A stretch of 64,000 nt of DNA. Origin: Mercenaria mercenaria. Lineage: Eukaryota; Mollusca; Bivalvia; Venerida; Veneridae. Below the pieces are notes generated by a model. It did no database searches. It was not told the origin of the DNA and was given only the letters and a program-made list of their open reading frames with translations. Below are positions 44,455 to 54,471 of this stretch, piece by piece (within the stretch, counting starts at the first letter, position 1; the number at the start of each line of letters is the position of its first letter). Both the position numbers and the translations under genes were made by a program. Location of the stretch: positions 16,820,001-16,884,000 of the forward strand of contig NC_069368.1 of assembly GCF_021730395.1 (NCBI RefSeq), in the 5' to 3' direction.

Positions 44455-44814
44455 TAAGTAACATAGTTAAGTCTGTTATTTTTAAACCCTGCTATTGCCT
44501 AAGTTATTGTTATTTAATGTTGATTTTTTTTTATATAACCATGTATTTACAGCTAAATTATACAATGGTTAGTATTTGTCGGCAGTACTTGTTTCATTCA
44601 CGCAAATATGATATTTCTATTTAAGCACGATATAACGAATTTATTTCTGTACTTAGTTTTCTGTAAAATTCAGAACTGTTGTGTTTTAATCTATAAAATA
44701 ATTGTCATATACAGTTCTTATATAGATGAAAAAGTCAATATTGAAGACGCATAAAAGGCAAAACAAGCATTTGAAATAATAGACTTAGCTAAGCAATTCA
44801 GTACTTAAGTTTTT

Positions 44815-45035
44815 CGGGTCAGTCAAATACATTCCCTTGGTGACTAAGTTATAGAGGTTCTTGTTCGCTCGATGGCTTTTCGGGGTCCTTGAATTATTTA
44901 GGCTTTGGTTCACCCGGTGGGTTCCTGGGATGACTGAGATATCGAGGCTCTTGTTCGCCCTGCTCCGTTGTTCCCGGTGCCACGGAGTTATTGAGACACT
45001 TATCCGCCAAGTTTTTTTTCCGGGCAGATCTGACC
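44815..45035. repeat. Degenerate tandem repeat of about 60 bp
   Basis: Three loose units share GAGGYTCTTGTTCGCYC and TTCCYGG motifs. A 74-codon open frame across them (44861-45085) follows the repeat and is not called. Confidence 0.5.
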
Positions 45036-45204
45036 TTTGGCAAATAAACCCTCTCTACAATACAAAATTATGTTTTAATGCTTGATTCGTAAGATATGTT
45101 CAGTGTTTGCATTACTAGTATCAGTAGTGTTTTATTACTGTCGATTACTCCAATGCCATCACTAATTTAAAATTATCATCATTACCGCGTCATTCTCTCA
45201 TATA

Positions 45205-45375
45205 CAGCCAAACTTCGTTCACTCAAACTTGGATAATTCGTACACCACCCTTCGATCGAACTCGTCATAAGGCCCCGGTAAAATCCTTCTATAACGTATT
45301 TTGTCCGATGGCTCGAACTACCGATAATTCGAACATATTTTGCTCAGATACCGTCGTATAATGCTTCAAAAATTG
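45205..45375. repeat. Dispersed repeat fragment (AACTTCGTTCACTCAAACTT)
   Basis: CCAAACTTCGTTCACTCAAA, TCGATCGAACTCGTCATAAG, GGCCCCGGTAAAATCC and CCGATAATTCGAACA resemble a widespread animal interspersed repeat. Identification is from memory of its wording. Confidence 0.5.
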
Positions 45376-45770
45376 CCAATACTGGATGGCACTGGTTGTT
45401 CTATATAGCTGGGCACTCAGTAAATATTGATTTTAAGGGTTGTACCAGGAGGTAAAATAAGCCCAGTTAAATAGGCTTAGATTTGTAGCTATTGTTAGCT
45501 GTTGCTTATATAGTACGCTAAATAAAACTTACCTTCAAATGTACCTAAGTATTGTAAAATGACAATGTCATACCCACCATCAACATTAACACGACATATA
45601 TGTACTCTATTTTGCTGAGCGAACAAGAGTTTTATAGAGCTTATGTTCGTTGTTTCACAAAGCTACGGTAAATTAAGTTTGTCTTTACTTTTACCTTTTA
45701 AACAAAAGTATATGTTATCTTGTACGGTATAGTACGGGGAACGGCCACGTTCCTGTCCCATTCCTGAGTT
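45376..45770. other. Upstream region of RSL24D1
   Basis: AT-rich 5' flank. No TATA box was seen at a useful distance, which suits a housekeeping gene. Confidence 0.4.
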
Positions 45771-45789
45771 TTCTCCCTTTCCGGAAATG
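45771..45789 (+). promoter_or_regulatory. Pyrimidine-tract initiator and ETS-type site of RSL24D1
   Basis: TTCTCCCTTTCC joins CCGGAAATGG about 30 bases before the start codon. A TCT/TOP-like pyrimidine initiator is typical of ribosomal protein and ribosome assembly genes, and CCGGAA is the core of ETS-family sites. The position would give a very short leader. The role is inferred. Confidence 0.5.
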
Positions 45790-45814
45790 GTTTATTGCAA
45801 TCTACATTGAAAAC

Positions 45815-48800
45815 ATGCGTTTAGAAAAGTGTTACTTTTGTTCATCTACAGTATACCCTGGACATGGGATACAGTTTGTTCGTAATGATTGTAAGGTAAG
45901 ATTTATACTGTGAAGTCTGTTTGTAAATGAGTAGTTCAGGCTGTAGATTTTGCCTACATACATGTGCACTAGTTGCTGGATATGTACCAAACTGCGGACA
46001 ACATATTCCATCAGAAGTTCGACATAAATCCAGAGTTAAACCTGATTTATTTCTTTAATATATTTAGTGAGCATGTGCATGTGTTATTATCACGTGGAGA
46101 GGCTTCATCCAATCAATGTTTTGCTACATTTGGCCTGCTGAATTGAAAATGGAAGTGTCTAGGGGTACGGATACGTACCTCTAGAAACTGATTTTAGAGG
46201 TACGAATCCGTACCCCTAGACATTTCCATTGAAAATTCAATAGTCTAAACAAGCCTTACTCGTTTGGCTTGTAGGGATGGTGTATTTCTGATCTGATATT
46301 TTAAAGCTTCGCTATTGCTAAAAAAAATGCAAAAAAGTCATAAAATACTGACCAGTCAGACTTATTTGATCCTAGTCCAAATAATAGGACGTTTCGGGAC
46401 AGCGTGATAACTTTTGAATGTCGTTGTCTCCGTCACGTCCAAACTTATTCTGCATATTTCTGCCAGGAAATCCCCAGTGAAATCCGTTGGGAACATTTTC
46501 TGGTACATGTACAAAGTATTTGTAATGATTGCATCTCTGATAATGAATTTATGTTGACATTAACGATTAAAGCATAATCTTGTCTCGCTGACATTTTATG
46601 AATGTATATTTTGTGTTTTGTTTCTGCAGTTTAGTTCCATCGGTCTGCCGTTTATTGAAACCGGTGTCAGGGTAGATATATCCTCGCACCTGTCACATCA
46701 ACAGTCAACTTGTCCCCCAGTCAACTCGTCCCACTTTGGTCATTTCGTCCCACTTGACGATTTCAAATTGGTCATTTCGTAGCTTCAAGTGTAAAGTTTT
46801 AAATACTGGAATATTATTATTCTAATCATGATTGTTTTGAAATACAACTTACAAGTATTTTACACAAGTTTTATGAAAAATAATTGTTTTTTTACTTAAA
46901 AAATATCATATTCTGATTTTATTTGAAATCACAGAATGTGTACCCTTATTGTTTTGACTTTACAAGTGGATTCTCATATATATTATATCTTGATAAATTT
47001 GAAAAACTGTTTTGTACACCACTTTTGGTGTTGGGTGTGCACTGAAATATTTGATTCACGTACAAATAGTGCAGATCTGGTGCAGCAAAATGAATCAAGT
47101 ATGCCAGTCATGGAAATGATCAATGACAGTGATGTTCTGATGTAATTCACACCAGAAAGAAAATGCCATTGTGACTTAAAATACTGACCCATTTAGTTTG
47201 TGCAAATACTCATGCAAATCATGTAGTTTGGCAGATGAGTACTACAAAATGTATATATCATTTTGTACAATTGATATTTGTCTTCCATTGTGCACCTGTC
47301 ACTTCTTCTCAGTTTCTCATGGCAGAGACACTGATTCACAACAAAATCTAAACCACTTCCAACCTCTAGCCTAAATATTGTTGTCAATGAATGTGTTTTC
47401 AAAACAAAGCTTTCCATAGGAAAGATATGCAGGTTTATCCAGAGGGATGTTTTCCAAGATTATCCAGTGGGTTCTACTTGAGTTCATCCATGAGTATGTT
47501 TAATTGTTTTAGGCATGTATCCAAAGATAGTATTTTGCGGTGAATTTTCTCATACTACTAATCGGTTTGGATGTGTAGAGGTGCAATATTTTCTTGAATG
47601 AATCATTTTATTTGTTTCTTTCTGTACAAATGAATCATTTTTCAGTTTTAAGTTTTTTTAAATTTGGTTATGTTGCATTGCTTTTGTTGAGAAAAAATTG
47701 ACTTACGTTTAATTTCAATATTTGTATCATTACAGATTTTCAAATTTTGTCGTTCAAAATGCCACAAAGCTTTCAAAAAGAAGCGTAATCCCAGAAAGTC
47801 ACGGTGGACAAAAGCTTTCAGAAAAGCTGCAGGGAAAGATCTGGCAGTGGATCCATCATTTGAGTTCGAAAAGAGAAGAAATGTACCTGTAAAATATAAC
47901 AGACAACTTTGGACTAACACAGGTAAGATTTATTCTTTCCAAGTACTATCTTTTTCAAGTTATGTTTTTGCTTTTACTTTCTTTGTATCCAAATTTTTGT
48001 CTTCATTTCATAAAATTTAAAGTGGAATTATACGCATTTTTCAAGTAAAAATACAGCACATATAGATATGTGTGTAAAAAGGGTGGAGGAAATTATAGTT
48101 TTTAACCCAGTATACCAAACTCTTCCTGTTACCATTACGAAATAATAACTTTTTAAATATGACTTTTCTTATTTTGACTGGGGCAGTCTTTTTAAGAAAA
48201 GTCAAACTGCTTGCAGGAGTTGCTTCCCTTCAACCTCAGAAATCTCTACTTATAGGTAAGGGAGATCATTGCGTACAAGACTGAAGAAATGAACTATTTT
48301 TTATAAGTCCGATTTCTTCATTTCTAAAGCATCACTTTCAAATATTTATGCAGCATTATTGTTAATTAAACACATTTAAATGCACAGCAACCGAAAACTT
48401 GCTTTTATAAAACATTCACCAAAAACACACTACGTGCTGTAAGATGCGCATAATGCCACTTTAAGCTAAGGTTATTGATGGGGCCTCCGTGTCCAAGTGG
48501 TTAAGGTCACTGACTTTGAATTACAATGTTCTCGCCCTTCATAGATGTGGGTTCGAGTCTCACTCGGGGCATTGCATTCTTCATATGAGGAAGCCATCCA
48601 ACTGGCTTATGGAAGGTTGGTGGTTCTACCCAGGTGCCCGCTCATGATGAAATAATAATGCACGGAGGGGCACCTGGGGTCTTCCTTCACTGTCAAAGCT
48701 GTAAAGTTGCCATATGATCTAAATTGTGTCAGTGCGACCTTTCCCCCCCTTTATTTTTTTTAAAGAGCAAGTAAACGTTTTATTCAGTTTCAGTTCTCTG

Positions 48801-51800
48801 TAGGTTAGTCTGGCTACCAGCTAGTTATAATAATAATAATAATAACGACTTTATTTTATGTGGTTAAATCTTTTTAAAGTTTTTTTCCATTCCTTATTCT
48901 AATATATTCAGACCGATCTTTCTTGGCTCTGATTATCTCTGTTTTGAAAATAAATGGGACATAATTATACAAAATTTGAAAAGCCTCATGAACAAAACAT
49001 GGGGTCTGAAGACAGACTATCTGTAGATTAATGAAGAAAGGTTAGAAGGGAGTCAATCAATATTTCATTTCTAGGTCATATAACAGTTAAAAGAGAGCTT
49101 CAGATTTCAATACTTGTGCTTTAAAGAACAGGGGTTCCACTAGACCTGAAAACCCAAGAGTCCCAGGACCCTTGGGTCCAAATTTTGAAGGGTCCTTTTT
49201 CAAAATACAAGAGTCCTGCCCCAACACATCGATACAATTGACTATATTTTCGTATATAGTAATGCTATGTAATTAATAGCTACTAAAACCAAGAACATGT
49301 TACAGCATAATAACAATTTCTGTTTCAGGTCATATAATCTCATATTGTAAATTAATATTTATCAAAATTCATTTTAATTTGATGAGGTTTTTCTTCAATA
49401 TTTTTATTTGTTAGCAGAAAAGTGCTAAAACACTCTGTAAAAATGTATCCAAAACGTACTATCCGGATACTGGTACACTTTCGGAATGTCGTCTGAAATG
49501 TTGTTTTTGCCCAGTTAACTTGGTCCACTAAGGTAAACCTGAGATAGTTCCTCAAATAATGATGCTACTTTTCATTAAAAATTGCATGAAAGTCAGTTTT
49601 TTTTAGTGAATTTTGGAAAAATTGCATATGTCATCGGGTGTAATTAGAATCGTGAACGGACATTCTAAACTTATTTTTGCTTTCCAAATTCATTTAAATT
49701 TGTGGATTTTCTTGTTGAAATTAAGGTACGATCATTAAACAATGGTCTAATTTAAAGTTTGCATGAAGAAATCTTGCAGGACACTTTTCACATGCTCGGT
49801 AATCAGCTGGTCTCTTAATTACGATAATTTAATAATTGGCGCCTTTTTGGACAGTATGCTGGCTCAATACGGGTAACGCTTTATCAATTAATGTTAACAC
49901 TTCGTTGATTCTCATTACCTATGTGCACTGGCCGTGACGTAACTTGCTGATAAAGAAAAATCAGCGTGGCATGTCCACAGGATAAAGGGCGGGATTTAGC
50001 AGAAGATCAAAGGCAGGAGGGCATGACCGCGAGTGTTTATTTTGAATACACGTGTTTATCGTGGACACAGTTTTACTGTAGGAAAGGACTGATAAGAGGA
50101 AGGATTATCAAAGGAAAATGTCTCCGTGTCCCCGAGTGACGCACAGGCAATTATCATGCCGGGTCCTTTGAGCGTCTTTTGAAAATCTCCCGGGTCCGGA
50201 CCCGGGGTCCCGGGTCAAATGGAACCCCTGAAAGAAGCTTTGTTTTTTTGTCAGATATTATACATAATTTTAACCCTTAGCCTGCGAAATATCTAAAATG
50301 GACTGGTCTATAATTCATTTTGGGCAATACCATTTATTGTTGGAAGGGGTGTTCACTGAAAATTTACTGACTGAATAGCAAACAGTGCAGACCATGATCA
50401 GCCAGCACGGATGTTATTTTGGTAGTACACTATTTTATTTTACACTAATAACATTTTGACATTGTTTTATGTTTAGGGAAATGTTGGTCAAATTTGCTTA
50501 GTCTATGATAGGTAAAGGTAGAAGAAATTTTGCTGTTTCAGTGAAACAAGCTAATATGTGATACAAAGAATAATGCATTTGGGTCTTTCTCACGCAGTGC
50601 TGCATTTATTAAAGTAGTATAATTTGATTGATATTTTTGATACTTTATAGTGAAAGCCATGCAAAGAATTACAGAGATTAAAAGCAGAAGACAGAATCAA
50701 TTCATACTTAACAGGTACAATGTACATTATTTTTAATGCCCCTCTCTTGTTTTTACTCAGAATATATGTCTATTCAGTAAATGCTATTTACACGTATTAA
50801 TTATATTTATACCTTTTGGTTTTCATCACATTTGTTTATGCTTTCAATGAGGTGCAGATTGCACTTTCTTGCATACCAGACTCGGATTTCCGGTATTTTT
50901 ACCGGTGCTGGAAAAATCCATCTTACACCCCGGAGTGTAAGATGACTCTCGTGCTGTAAATGACATACATACATGTAGAAGATTTATGTAGTAACTTATA
51001 TTTTATTTCAAACAACGGAATAAAAATCCAATACCTTGACAGTTCCTTTTGTTCCTGATAGTATATTTCTCGATTCAAAACATGTTATTTTATCAAAAAT
51101 CCATAACGTTATGCTGCAACTGATAAAACAAAACCGGAACTAAACATTGTTATTTGTCTTTGAAACGTCATGACGTCTTTCCTGTTTATGGACGTTGGTT
51201 TCCCGTGCTTTGTTTAAATACTCTGCTATAAGAAATAGTTCTAAAAAGAAAGCCGTTTGATTGATTTTATTATTATTATTTGAAATCTGTATGCAAGAAA
51301 AAGATTCTGTCACTGGTTATAGGTGCAGATAGGAATATCCGGCTCTCGGGTAACTGTTTAGGCAGTAACTCGGCAGGAGCCTCGTTACCGCCTATACAGT
51401 TACACTCGAGGCCGGAAATTCCCATCTGCACTTACAACCAGTGAAAGAATCTTATATACTGCAGACATGAAGTGATAAATTTTTTTATTAGCTCACCAGA
51501 GCAGGAAGTGCTCAAAGTGAGCTTTTGCGATCACCCTGTGTCTGTCGTCGTCAGTCGTCCGTTGTCGTCAACAATTTGACTGTTAACACTATAGAAGTCA
51601 CAGTTTTGGCCCAATCTTAATGAAACTTGGTCAGAATGTTACCCTCAATAAAATCTTGGACGAGTTCGATATTGGCTCATCTGGGGTCAGAAACTAGGTC
51701 ACCAGGTCAAATCAAAGGAAAAGCTTGTTATCAGTCTAGAGGCCACATTTATGACCCTATCTTCGTGAAACTTGGTCAGAAAGTGTATCTTGATGACCTC

Positions 51801-53810
51801 TAGGCCAAGTTCGAATCTGGGTCATGTTTATTCAAAAACTAGGTCACCCGGCCAAATCAAAGGAAAAGCTTGTTAACACTCTAGAGGCCACATTTATGAC
51901 CCTAACTTTGTGGAACTTGGTCAGAATGTTTATCTTGATGAGCTCTAGGCCAAGTTCGAATCTGGGTCATGTTGGGTCAAAAACTAGGTCACCCGGTCAG
52001 ATCAAAGGAAAAGCTTGTTAACACTCTAGAGGTCACATTTAAGACCCTATCTTCTTGAAACTTGGTCAGAATGTTTAGTTTGGTGATCTTTAGACCAAGT
52101 TTGAATCTGGGTCATGTGGGGTCAAAAGCTAGGTCATTAGGCAAGATCAAAGGAAAATCTTGTTAACATTCTAGATACCACATTTTAAGTTTGAAACTCA
52201 TGAGAATTAGTCAGAATGTCTGTCTTGATGAACTCTAGGTAAAGTTTGAATCAGGGTCATGTGGGATCAAAAACTAGGTCACCCGGTCAAATCAAAGGAA
52301 AAGCTTGTTAACAGTCTAAGAGGCCATATTTATGACCCTATCTTCATGAAACATGGTCAGAATGTTTATCTTGATGATCTTTAGGCCAAGTTTGAATCTG
52401 GGTCATGTTGGGTCAAAAACTAGGGCACTAGGTTAGATCAAAGGAAAATCTTGTTAACGCTAGGGGCCACTTTTTTGATTCAGTCTTCATTAAACTTGGT
52501 CAGAATGTTTGGTATCATGAAGTCTTGTATGATTTTGACCAGGGATGTGCCTAATTATAATTGTAATTTAATTAATTATAGTTAATTACAAATTTTGATC
52601 TAATTGAAAATAATGAATAATTAAGCACAAACTAAATTAAAGTAATTGAAATTAATTAATTACTGATTTGGGTTGTTATTGTCAATTAAATCTAATTACT
52701 TTCAATTACTTTGGCTTTTTAGCTCACCTGAGCCAAAGGCCCGTCGTGCGTCGTGTGTCCATCAACAATTCCTAAAAAAAACTTCTTCTTGAAAACCACT
52801 GGGCAGAATTACACCGAACTTCACAGGAATGATCCTTGGGTGGTCCTCTTTCAAAATTGTTCAAAGAATTTAATTCCAAGCAGAACTCTGGTTGCCATGT
52901 AGGATAAAAAACTAGGTCACTTAGTAAAATCAAAGTAAAAACTTGTTTATACTCTAGAGGCCACTTTTTTGCTCCAATCTTCACGAAACTTTGTCAGAAT
53001 GTTTGTTTACATATAATCATGGACAAGCTTTAATCTGGGTCATTTGGGGTCAAAAACTAGGTCACAAAGTCAAATGAAAGAAAATGCTTGTTTACACTCG
53101 GGCATTCTATCATTTTATTTTAATTTTTCAGATTAAAGAAGGGCAAAGAATTACGTAAGGAAGCAGATATGAAAGAGGTTGAGAAAAATATCCACCTTAT
53201 TAAATCACCTGCAGGTATGTATTCTTTCATGTTGAATAAGTTGAACTATTTGGTATGCTACCCTGCATTAGAGAAACACTAATATGAATATACAAGTTGA
53301 AGTGCAAATTTCTTTATCTGTATAAATCATTATTATTGCACTTTTTCACAATAATACATGTTTACCCATGGCTGTAAAGTTATTGCAGTTGTAAATGAAA
53401 GGGAGGTTAATCATGAAAGTAAAAAGAGATTTGAAACTAAGGTTGATCTAGTGTATTGAAATTCTCAGTTTACATGTATCAGTTAAAGGTATCTGTAATA
53501 TTCGTAGATTAGATGTGTTTTTTCCAAGTACTCAGTTTTTGGTATGGTCCTAATGCACACATTTTTCCCCCAACAGATTTTAAAATGTTGTCAAAAAGGG
53601 CTTTATTTTGCTCTCATTTCATACCAAGCCATTTGCGAATCTGTCATTTACATATTCTAATTAAATTTTTTATATTCTTAAGGTTAAATGGAGGCTGTTA
53701 CTTTAATATGCATGTAATATGCCTGTTTTTCAGCACGGTCGGCGAAGCTGGAGAAGAAACTGGTCCAAGTGATCGAGGAAGATGATGCAGAGAAGATGGA
53801 AGAGCTGTAA
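45815..53810 (+). CDS. RSL24D1: RSL24D1 / RLP24, 60S ribosome biogenesis factor, 5 exons, complete
   Basis: Rlp24 family protein that joins nucleolar pre-60S particles, recruits the AAA-ATPase (Drg1/SPATA5 type) in the cytoplasm and is then replaced by eL24. Exons: 45815-45895, 47736-47922, 50651-50714, 53132-53214, 53734-53810. All are GT-AG, in frame, giving 163 residues, equal to the human protein. The L24e zinc ribbon is intact: CYFC (C6, C9) and FCRSKC (C32, C36). The conserved start [40 protein letters not shown] and FEFEKRRN are all present. The C-terminus is an acidic and basic helix ending [10 protein letters not shown]. The start codon is the family start. Introns hold a SINE, a TIR element, foldbacks and tandem-core repeats, yet the reading frame shows no damage, so the gene looks functional. 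Neighbours are unrelated. Confidence 0.97.
46148..46230. other. Long near-perfect hairpin in RSL24D1 intron 1
   Basis: About 36 bases (AATGGAAGTGTCTAGGGGTA, CGGATACGTACCTCTA) pair with their inverted copy (TAGAGGTACGAATCCG, TACCCCTAGACATTTCCATT) with two mismatches, around a loop of about 11 bases. It is intronic and transcribed with the gene. It could be a short palindromic element or a small-RNA hairpin; I see nothing that decides. Confidence 0.85.
46690..46785. repeat. Short GTCAACTYGTCCCAC-type repeat
   Basis: AGTCAACTTGTCCCCCAGTC, AACTCGTCCCACTTTGG and TCATTTCGTCCCACTTG are tandem variants of a 20-23 bp motif. They resemble the end of a widespread animal MITE; only one end is visible here. 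Confidence 0.5.
46786..47735. other. Rest of RSL24D1 intron 1
   Basis: AT-rich intron, no exon or repeat recognised. Short frames on both strands are incidental. Confidence 0.6.
48479..48765 (+). mobile_element. tRNA-derived SINE (V-SINE/RUDI-like) in RSL24D1 intron 2
   Basis: The head GGGGCCTCCGTGTCCAAGTG has box A-like TGTCCAAGTGGTTAAGG and box B-like GTGGGTTCGAGTCTC about 60 bases on, consistent with a tRNA with a long variable arm (Ser/Leu type). The body (AACTGGCTTATGGAAGGTTG, GTTCTACCCAGGTGCCCGC, GCACCTGGGGTCTTCCTTC) matches the style of molluscan V-SINEs. The tail is TTTATTTTTTTTAAAG. It is in the same direction as the host gene. Confidence 0.75.
48830..48847. repeat. (TAA)n microsatellite
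   Basis: About six TAA units in RSL24D1 intron 2. Confidence 0.85.
49129..50230. mobile_element. 1.1-kb TIR element, hAT-like ends, in RSL24D1 intron 2
   Basis: Ends CAGGGGTTCCACTAGACC and inverted GGTCAAATGGAACCCCTG share a 11-bp perfect terminal repeat and a looser GC-rich subterminal zone (CCCAGGACCCTTGGGTCC on the left, GGGTCCGGACCCGGGGTCCC on the right). AAAGAA flanks both ends (49123-49128 and 50231-50236). CAGGGGT-type ends suggest hAT, but that family makes 8-bp duplications, so the class is open. The interior is non-coding. The short reverse frame at 49352-49555 has no motif. Confidence 0.75.
50270..50415. mobile_element. Foldback MITE, family B (copy B6), right part missing
   Basis: The left end TTAACCCTTAGCCTGCGAAA and left half match the copy at 9136 closely up to GACCATGATCAGCCAGCACG; then unrelated sequence begins. 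It lies in RSL24D1 intron 2. Confidence 0.85.
50878..50965. other. Small palindrome in RSL24D1 intron 3
   Basis: CATCTTACACCCCGGAGTGTAAGATG is a near-perfect hairpin (written here as arms CATCTTACAC and GTGTAAGATG with centre CCCGGA). It is preceded by a second small palindrome, TTCCGGTATTTTTACCGG. Confidence 0.75.
51297..51462. mobile_element. Foldback element in RSL24D1 intron 3
   Basis: The left arm AAAGATTCTGTCACTGGTTA, GGTGCAGATAGGAATATCCG pairs with the right arm CGGAAATTCCCATCTGCAC, ACAACCAGTGAAAGAATCTT. The inner segment GTAACTGTTTAGGCAGTAAC is itself partly symmetrical with GTTACCGCCTATACAGTTAC. It is a MITE-like palindrome of about 166 bp. Confidence 0.85.
51488..53100 (+). mobile_element. 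Tandem-core (145-bp) non-autonomous elements in RSL24D1 intron 3
   Basis: The head has a hairpin TAGCTCAC...AGTGAGCTTTTGCGATCACC and GTCGTCGTCAGTCGTCCGTT. About seven 145-bp units follow (GGTCAAAAACTAGGTCACC, AAATCAAAGGAAAAGCTTGT, CTAGAGGCCACATTTATGAC, ATGAAACTTGGTCAGAATGT). An AT-rich stretch (ATTAATTATAG..., about 52555-52715) separates a second, short copy that again starts TTTAGCTCACCTGAGCC at 52719. The design fits pearl/HINE-type elements. The block ends 30-odd bases before the exon 4 acceptor. Confidence 0.75.
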
Positions 53811-54471
53811 TTGTAAAGCATATAGATCAGACTTTGGACACCTGTCTTTTATAAATTAACATGAAATCATTTAATGTAAACTGTTTGACACATTTATAGT
53901 GTGAAGATTTGTTACGATTGTTATGAAAAGTTCACTACAGAAAAACAGTACGACAGGCAAAATTAATATCATAAATTGTCAAATTTTCATATATATTTAT
54001 CAGTAAGTCTGGTGTTTAGATCCAAGAAAATTAGTTAATTATAATGACTTCACGATATAATGAACAGATGAAGGGGTAAAGCAAGATTGCAGTTTCATAC
54101 CAGCATTTTGTTATTGTGTAAAATGAAATAGTTATGTGAAACAAGCAAAATCAAAGCAGAATGTGCAAGAGCTGTATGAAATAAACAAACCATTTCAATT
54201 CTGTTTCTTTTACCTCCTTTCCTGAGTCTTGAAGTTCAGAGTTTGAGTTGTGAGGCAGGTTATTGTTCTGCATGTCTTTTTTATCAGAAGACAATAAAGA
54301 GATTCACCCTCCACCTCTGTTGCAAGTGAGGAAGTTGTCAGTTACATACAGAGACACAGGAAATGATAACTGACTGTTAGTACAAAACTAAAGTACTGGT
54401 TTATGGTCCTTAATTCTTATAGGTACTGCTTGGAATTGAAAGGAGTAGAAAAAATACGAATTGGAATTGTA
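53811..54471. other. 3' flank and UTR of RSL24D1
   Basis: AT-rich sequence after the stop codon with two canonical poly(A) signals (see next entry). No other gene was recognised. Confidence 0.6.
54180..54298 (+). terminator. Candidate poly(A) signals of RSL24D1
   Basis: AATAAA occurs at 54180-54185 and again at 54293-54298, about 370 and 480 bases after the stop. Either gives an ordinary 3' UTR length. Both lie before the repeat block at 54472. Confidence 0.5.

Noticed and set aside
48479-48572. Possible functional tRNA gene
   Set aside because: The box A and B spacing and the unique body after it mark a SINE head; the acceptor stem is not cleanly paired.
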